Source of the DNA: Dipteris shenzhenensis
Taxonomy: Eukaryota; Polypodiophyta; Polypodiopsida; Gleicheniales
Assembly: GCA_047967505.1 (NCBI GenBank)
Contig: CM106538.1
Reading direction: 5' to 3' (one strand)
Length of the DNA stretch: 64,000 nucleotides
Part shown: piece after piece, positions 57,632 through 64,000 of the stretch
How the letters are laid out: each line of letters starts with the position of its first letter
How positions within the stretch are numbered: position 1 is the stretch's first letter
Notes under the pieces: generated by a model
Seen by the model: only the letters and a program-made list of their open reading frames with translations
Told to the model about the DNA's origin: nothing
The model's database searches: none
Made by a program: the position numbers and the translations under genes

Positions 57632-59053
57632 CTATTGATCATTTTCCTTTTGCTCTTTATACAATTGAACATTTTTCTGTAACTGTGCCAAGTCTTGTTT
57701 AATCTTCTGCATCTCAGTGCTTTCCTGGACCTGTTGCAACAATTTACGATTTTCTTCTTGTAGATAAAAAATATCAGTACCAGCCTGACACTGGGCTGCA
57801 TGCATCTTATTTCCAAAACTTTGTACAATTTCTACTGCATGGTTGAATTGCTCAAATGAAATAGCAGACACCGATTTCTTACTGTGTGACGAGTGGTGTA
57901 TCCATTGCATCTACACCCTCCATGCTCAGGTCCTGAGACATGGCTAATCTTTTCTTCAAATCCATCATAGCTCCCTTTCTTACCAGAATTTTTGACTTCA
58001 TAACAGGTTGATCTTTATGTAGTAGCTTCTCCTTGCTCACAATAGGTGTATTCCATAAAGCTGAAGATAGTGATTTACAAGTCACCATCTCTACTGACTG
58101 TTGATAAGTGTATCTGGCTTGCACCAAATCATCAATTGTATTATTGACAAGCTCATCTGCATCACCAAACAACTGCTTGCCCTTCTCCTTACGAGATAGA
58201 GTTTTCCCGCTTTTAGGAGTAACATGACTGAATAAGGGTGTGACATAAAGAGCGATTCTCAAAAATTGATTCGAAGTGCAAACCTTCTTGGAAAGTTCTT
58301 GCAACAGCTTTGTGCACAACAGTGTAGCCCATGCCACCTTCTCTCCTTGTTCTACTGCCACCAAATAAGCGTAATTTTCCTTTGCCATATAGTCATTGTG
58401 AACCAACAAAACCACTCGCTCCACAAACTAAGCTAATTGTTGTTTCTTGACAGGATCTCGTACCTTGCTGATAATATAGGAATTCCTTGATGAGTAAGGA
58501 TTCCCAAACTTTTCCATCATCACCTCATCCGAACACTTGTCTAGTTGAATCTCTTCCTCATGGTAAGACAAATGAAAAACTGTAGCTATCAACTGTGGTG
58601 TTATTCTAACTCCCAAAGCAATCTCTCCCACTATGCGTTGTAGTGTCTGGAACTCAAAACTTCGGGATTATCCCGCCACAGCTCCCACGGTAAGCATGCA
58701 AAGTCATACAACTTGATCTTCTTTAGCCACACTTTATTTATTGTCAAATTGAGAAATACCTTGGATTGCTGTAAAACTGGCGGAGTCTCAAGTATCTGCT
58801 GCTTCTTCAACATTTGCTTCTTCAGTGGTTCCAACTGCATTTCTGAATCTTCTGAAACATCTAGCAAATCCTCCTCTAGTAGCTTCTCCTCCATTTTTGC
58901 CCTCTTGCTGCATCGCACAGGTGCTACTTTTGATTTTGGGGCCATCAATTCACTTGCCACAACCGACAATAGATCAAGCTTTGGACACAACCTTGGGAGT
59001 TCTTCGTCGTTATGAATATCCACATTCACCAAGGACATCCTCCAAAAAATAAT
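57632..59053 (-). pseudogene. Post-integrase reading frame of the gypsy element, function unknown
   Basis: Downstream of integrase and on the same strand, four connected minus-strand pieces (58631-59101, 58428-58631, 57879-58424, 57632-57910) form a disrupted frame of about 470 residues. There is one frame change near 58650, an in-frame stop at 58428-58430 and another stop near 57879. The first part is acidic/basic and Lys-rich (KSKVAPVRCSKRAKM). The middle has GVRITPQLIATVFHLSYHEE, reminiscent of plant transposon-associated proteins. The end is a probable coiled coil (LQEENRKLLQQVQESTEMQK). It occupies the place of env-like or accessory ORFs in some plant gypsy lineages. I see no convincing membrane segment. 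Being a separate host or element gene is also possible. Confidence 0.45.
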
Positions 59054-59299
59054 GGTTGAACACAACTTTGAACAGAAGTAAGAGCAAACTGATTCTGGCA
59101 AGGATAAAAATAACTAAACCTCACACACATCAATTCAAACTGAAGAGAATTTTTATAATGATGAGATGTTACCGACCATAATCTGACTAGACAAATCGAC
59201 CATGCCAAATATCGCCTCAGCCTCCTGCCTTGGGCATGAAGAATCATCATCGACATGCATGAAACGTCACCATTAGTATAGCCAGTACAACCAATGGAT

Positions 59300-59430
59300 T
59301 TGAAACTTTGGAACTTCGAAACCGGAATCACAATTCCGCATTCGAATCTTGCATCGCTTTGGAATTTTGGATCTCGAACCACTGTTCCACATTCGGATCT
59401 CGCATCGCTTCAAAATTTTGAATCTTCAAA
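59300..59430. repeat. Short tandem repeat (about 60-bp unit, two copies)
   Basis: TTTGGAA-TTCGAAACCGGAATC and TTTGGAATTTTGGATCTCGAACC units, each followed by CCxCATTCGxATCT-GCATCGCTT. Confidence 0.6.
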
Positions 59431-62204
59431 CCTGCAAGCAACCACTGAACACAACTTTGTTGCCATGCACTGCACCACCAAAACCTCTACTACAACCTCC
59501 ACATAAAGTGTTGGAGCATGATATGGCTTCAACCGATACCCATTGACTGGTTTCAGAATTGCATTCCCATACATATCCTCCAATTTGAATGTTCCCTCTC
59601 CAAAGACGTCAACAATCTTGTAGGGACCATTATATCTCAACTTCAGTTTACTAGGACGAGGGCCCAGTTTAGAATTAAACATCAATACTAGATCCCCCTT
59701 TCGGAACACCTTAAATTTGATATCCTATTGACCCATGCTTGTCTCCTCTTTTAGATCACATCTAAAATGTATGAGCTAACAACCCGATCCTCTTCCAACT
59801 TTAGCAACTGTTGGATCCTATGATGAACCGACTCTTCTAGAGACAACCTGCATTCAGCCACTATTTGAAGACTTGGTCCAATAAACTCCATTGGAACCAC
59901 AGCTTCACACCCATATACCAGACGAAACGGTGTCATTCCAGTATAGTCACTTTGTATGCTGTTCGGAATGCCCATAATGCCGAGTGTAACTTCTGGTCCC
60001 AGTCAGTTTTGTTCTCTAAAACTATTCTCCTGAGGATTTTCTTAAATGTCTTATTTGAATTTTCAGCCTAACCATTAGCTTGTGGATAATAAGTAGTGGA
60101 CTTCTTATGCACAATCATATGTAAACTTGTTAGTGTTTTCATTACTTTGTTCAGAAAATGAACTCCCTAATCCAAAACTATCTCAATTGGACACCCAAAT
60201 CTAGTCATGATATTATAATATAGAAACTTAGCTGTGCTTGTAGCTGTATTATCCCTCAATGCAATTGCTTCCACCCACTTTGTACAGTAATCTGTAGGCA
60301 CCAGAATATACTTGTTCCTAGTATACTTGGCAGGTGGTTTGATAGGACCCATAAAGTCAAGCCCCCATTTCTGGAAAGGACCTAGAGGTAGCACGGGTTG
60401 GTGTGACATTCTATCTGCATAGTTGGTCTTCCATTTTGTTGACACGGTAAACAAGTCTTGGCAAATTCATGAGCATCCTTCAAGACTTTGGGCCACCACA
60501 AACCGGCCTGAAGTATCTTTTTGTCAGTGATGTCCCCCGAATAGTGCCCTCCCAAACTTCTAGCATGTGCTTCCATGAACATAGCTTTTCTCTCATAATC
60601 GGGGACACACCTCCTGATCACTTGATCAATGCCTCTCTTGTACAACACCCCAGCTATGACCAGAAATGGTTTACTATGTAGTACAAATTTCTTCCTTTGA
60701 TCTCGGGATAATGACTGAGGTACCACGCCATCTATTAGAAATAACAACATCTAATCATACCAATCGTGCCCTTCCTCCGTACTGATAAAAAATAAATGAG
60801 CATCATGTAGATCATCTTGTACCCCCACATGTTCTTCACCACTCAGCAATCTGCTTAAATAATCTACAACAACATGCTGTTTTCCTGGTGTATGCACAAT
60901 GTCATAATCATATTCTTGAAGCAAAAGTATCCACCTAGCTAGTCAGCCAGACAATTGTGGTTTATTCACCAAATAAATAAGTGCCTGATGATCCACATGT
61001 AGTACCACTATATTTCCCAACAAATATTGTCAAAATTTTTGGAGAGGATATGCCATCCCCAATGCTTCCCTCTGAGTCACACTATAATTTTGTTCTGCTT
61101 TTGTCATTCTCCTACTTGCATAGTATATAGGCTAAAACCAACCTTTAACAAATTGTTGTATCAACACTGCTCCAATAGCCACATCTGAAGCATCCACAAA
61201 ATATGAAATGGCAACTTCCAGTTAGGTGGTTTGAGGATGGGTGCTACCACTAACATTTTCTTTAATAGAATGGAAGCCTTTTGTTGTGGTTCTTCCCATG
61301 TAAACAATTCCCCCTTCTTGGTAAGCTTTGTCAGAGGTACACAAACATAAGATAGATACTGTAAAAATCTGCTATGCCACTTAATTTGCCCAACAAAGCG
61401 TGATAACTGCTTTAAGGTTCTAGGTGTAGGGGCGGTTTTGAATGACTTCCACTTTTCGTGAGTCTATGGTCATCCCTTCTTCGGAAATTATATGTCCCAG
61501 CAAGACACCCCTTTTTACAACAAATGCACATTCCTTCGAGAATCTAGAAAAACTCTGATGAAAGTAGTCAACTAAGGAGCAAAGACTTCCTGGATCCATT
61601 TGTGAAATGTGGGAGGTGCATTCTTAAAACCAAAAGTCATAACATTACAGGCAAAAACTCCCCACTTTGTGATGAAAGTTGTCTTCTCTCTGTCCTCCAG
61701 AGCCATCCTTATCTGATTGTAGCCACTAAAACCATCCAAGAAACTATGCATTTCATGACTAGCTATAGCATCAAGCATTGTGTCACAAAAAGGTAATGGA
61801 AAAGGGTCGATTATTGTTGCTACATTTAATTTTCTGTAATCAACACATACTCTCAGCTTACCATTCTACTTAGGTACTATGACTCTATATAGGTGAAAGC
61901 CAAGTTCCCTTATTAACTAGATAAATGAACCCCACCTTGAGTAGCTTATCAATTTCCTCTTTCATCCTCTGAGCACAGTTTGGATTCTCATTCTATATCT
62001 TTGTTGAACCACTGGGATAGCATCTTTCTTCAAGTTAATTCTATGTTGGCAAAAAGATGGATGAACTCCTTTCATATCCGTGTAATGCCAAGCAAACTCA
62101 TCCTTGAATTCCAATAACAATATATGCAAAGCTTCAGAAAAAGTTGCATCTAACAAAGCAATAACATGTACCAATTTTGGACCTTGTTCTGTTCCAAGGT
62201 TCAT
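59410..62204 (-). pseudogene. Gypsy RT, RNase H and integrase, degenerate
   Basis: Minus-strand pieces: RT entry with CQHRINLKKDAIPVVQQRYR (about 62000-62060), palm segment SFLDGFSGYNQIRM with TFGFKNAPPTF (61572-61778), then a jump from FLD directly to a GVLLGHIISEEG-equivalent (about 61480), so the segment with the second RT aspartates appears deleted. RNase H is present as FVDASDVAIGAVLIQQ (frame-broken). Integrase has HARSLGGHYSGDITDKKILQ with CLPCQ (zinc domain, about 60440-60600), core WGLDFMGPIKPP (about 60350), and a C-terminal KLKLRYNGPYKI segment (about 59620-59660). Many stops and frameshifts; no product expected. Confidence 0.85.
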
Positions 62205-62556
62205 CTTAGTTAAATCATCCTCCTAGACTCTCGCACACTTCCTTAAGTGATCCTCAAATGCTATTTCGGCTTCAATGATTGGTTTGGTTTTAACATAAAC
62301 TTCTTCCTTCTCCTCATCAACGTCACACTTGTCTGCATAAACTCCATCTGACTTCTTTTCTTTGCCCTCTTCTTGGGCTTCCTTCGAACTGAGACTGTCT
62401 GAGATCGAAACTGCGGACATCTCCATTGCTCGAAAACTGCACCTTGAAAGACTCTTGTACTGATCAAGAATACTCAGCACATCCACTTTAAAAATTGGCA
62501 CAAGAGATGGATTTCTTTTTAGAAACCATTCCTCCTCATCATCCTCCACCACCATA

Positions 62557-62960
62557 TTAGCCTTCAGCTGCCAAGGGTTGAACCCTTTTCGGTACATTTC
62601 TTGTTGGAACCATTGCCATCTTGAATTTCTTCTTTCCTTTTCTGATAGTCACCCTATCATCCCCCCAATCCTGCTTGATCTTGGCTACCCAAAACCATGG
62701 CCTGCCAAGCAGCATCGAATAAGATTGCTCATCTCCCTCCAATCTTAGGACCACAAAACTGACCATAAATGTCAATCCACAAACTCCAATCTGCTGATTC
62801 TACAGAATTTTTAGAGGTTGGACCCTTCTTTGGTCCGCCATCTTCACCTGAAAAGGGGCTGGTTCTAATTCATTGAGGTAGAATTTCCTATAAAGGTCTT
62901 CAGACAAGATGTTTACCCTCGACCCACCATCTAGCAGGACTTTTGGTATCATCTATGACT
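62557..62960 (-). pseudogene. Gypsy aspartic protease region
   Basis: The active-site-like VLLDGGSRVNILSEDLY lies at about 62890-62940 (DGGS 62920-62931). After a stop, YSMLLGRPWFWVAKIKQDWG follows (62557-62775), the protease C-terminal signature of plant gypsy elements. Confidence 0.75.
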
Positions 62961-64000
62961 TATATTCCACCTGAATAAGTGGGGCAGTATAATCCACTTC
63001 CTCTATCTGTGCTACATTCATAGCTGGGTCAACTTCAAAAGACTCTCCCTCTTCCTTTTTTGCCTTATCCATTAGGCGCCCCATGTCAACTAACAACTTA
63101 GCCAACAACTGCGTTTTGAATTCCGGTACCAGATTAAGAAGCTGATCCAGTGGGATATTAATCTTCACCTTGAGCAGGATGTGAAACAATTCTTCTTGTT
63201 CCCTCGTAACCTCCTTTTCTGATTCCTTAAGCACGCCAATCCTTTGCTAAGCCTCTCTGCAAGCCCCTTTCTTTTTCAGAATGTCTACTTTCTGGATGTC
63301 GTCTGCCCTATCAGATTCCTCAGGTTGTACTATGCTCCTTTTACTGTCTTCCTTTGGTTCCAGCTCAATCACTGCTGGATTTGCACATTGAGGTTGGACC
63401 TTGTTCTCTGGTGGTTGTACTAATACACCCATTTTCCCTTGGGCATGTATAGATTGTGTGGTGTCCATCAATGCCCACTTAACCTTTTTCTCTGCATTCA
63501 CCTTATCCAAGGCCTTAAGAACCTCATGTCAAACTTTCTTTTGCTCATCCCAATCAATTGGGTGCTTACATTTATTTGCCATTGGTATTTTTTCCTCCTT
63601 TGGGATTGGTCCTTTAGACCTTCTTACAGCCAGTGCTGCTGGATCATTTTGTCCTTCTGACATGTCACTTCCTGCTAACATCCTGAGCAATCACATAAAA
63701 TAGCCAATAATGGCTCCATACCCTTCTTCTTTTGTGCTTCTGTTTGCTTCAATTTTCTCGGTCCTTCCCCTACCACATTCTGCTCGAGCTGTATTATCAT
63801 AGCATTGACCTAGGCTGGTGGTGGACGAGGTGCATTTTGTGCTTGTGATTGTGTCTAGTATTGAACAATTGGGATGCCCCTCTCATTGCGATGTTTACAC
63901 CAAAGTTCACATCTTGGACCTTGTCTGTGTCCAGCTTTTCCACAATATGTGCAATTCTATGCATCAGCACTTGTATTGGCTTGTCGAGGATTGTTTCCCC
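62961..64000 (-). pseudogene. Gypsy gag/linker region with CCHC zinc knuckle, partial
   Basis: The minus strand at 63909-63953 reads CTYCGKAGHRQGPRC, a CX2CX4HX5C knuckle, one residue longer in the last spacing than usual. Charged Lys/Glu-rich frames (62953-63234, 63247-63510) link it to the protease. The upstream gag lies outside the window. Confidence 0.6.

Larger units (their letters stand above)
57600..64000 (-). mobile_element. Degenerate Ty3/gypsy retrotransposon, minus orientation, cut by window end
   Basis: Minus-strand order from the right edge: CCHC zinc knuckle (63909-63953), gag/linker frames, aspartic protease (about 62560-62960), RT (about 61500-62200), RNase H (about 60850-61300), integrase (about 59750-60700), integrase C-terminus (59410-59709), then an additional frame (57632-59053). 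Integrase after RT/RNase H defines Ty3/gypsy. LTRs and primer site were not found; the 5' part lies beyond 64000. Confidence 0.8.

Overview
This is a gene-poor, repeat-dense stretch of a land-plant nuclear genome. Evidence for this is a ten-exon plant-type subtilase with GT-AG introns, an F-box/LRR gene, plant Ty1/copia and Ty3/gypsy elements with initiator-Met-tRNA primer sites, Helitron remains and short TTTAGGG-type motifs. Very long GA/CT tracts and heavy nesting of degenerate elements suggest a large genome, perhaps a fern such as Adiantum or Ceratopteris. The species guess is inference only.

Layout. 1-7.5 kb: no intact gene; two LINE 3' fragments, one interrupted by a short inverted-repeat element, then pyrimidine-rich DNA. 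7.57-11.98 kb: a complete subtilase (SBT) gene, 10 exons and 835 codons, with one probable GC-AG intron, followed by a duplicated copy of its own 3' end and a tandem 3' repeat. 12.7-22.8 kb: no intact gene that I recognise, but a transposon-like relic (16.1-17.6 kb), a decayed histone H3 that most resembles centromeric H3 (17.87-18.66 kb), and a small two-exon hypothetical gene between long inverted repeats (19.5-21.6 kb). 22.86-25.7 and 26.1-30.26 kb: two non-coding LTR elements in minus orientation; the second has a 5-bp target duplication and splits an unknown coding-like sequence with an acidic tail. 32.37-34.75 kb: Helitron remains (Pif1-type helicase pieces, minus strand) enclosing a possible three-exon small gene. 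34.84-38.91 kb: 3.4 kb of homopurine GA/GGA satellite between Helitron-like ends. 39.17-40.59 kb: an intact single-exon F-box/LRR gene. 41-46 kb: gypsy RT scrap, a tandem repeat and the 5' end of a plus-strand copia element. 46.18-51.74 kb: a nearly complete copia element (minus strand) with LTRs of about 97% identity and one reading frame broken by three stops. 52.9-55.3 kb: copia gag, copia integrase and LINE RT fragments. 57.6-64 kb: a degenerate Ty3/gypsy element (minus strand, cut by the window edge) with an extra reading frame downstream of integrase.

The two convincing host genes are the subtilase (secreted serine protease) and the F-box/LRR protein (predicted SCF ubiquitin-ligase adaptor). 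Nothing suggests they work together. The rest is mainly transposon biology. The most unusual items are the centromeric-H3-like relic, the satellite-carrying Helitron-like unit, clustered DRE/CRT-type motifs upstream of the TATA box in two copia LTRs, the inverted-repeat-flanked gene, and the gypsy post-integrase reading frame.
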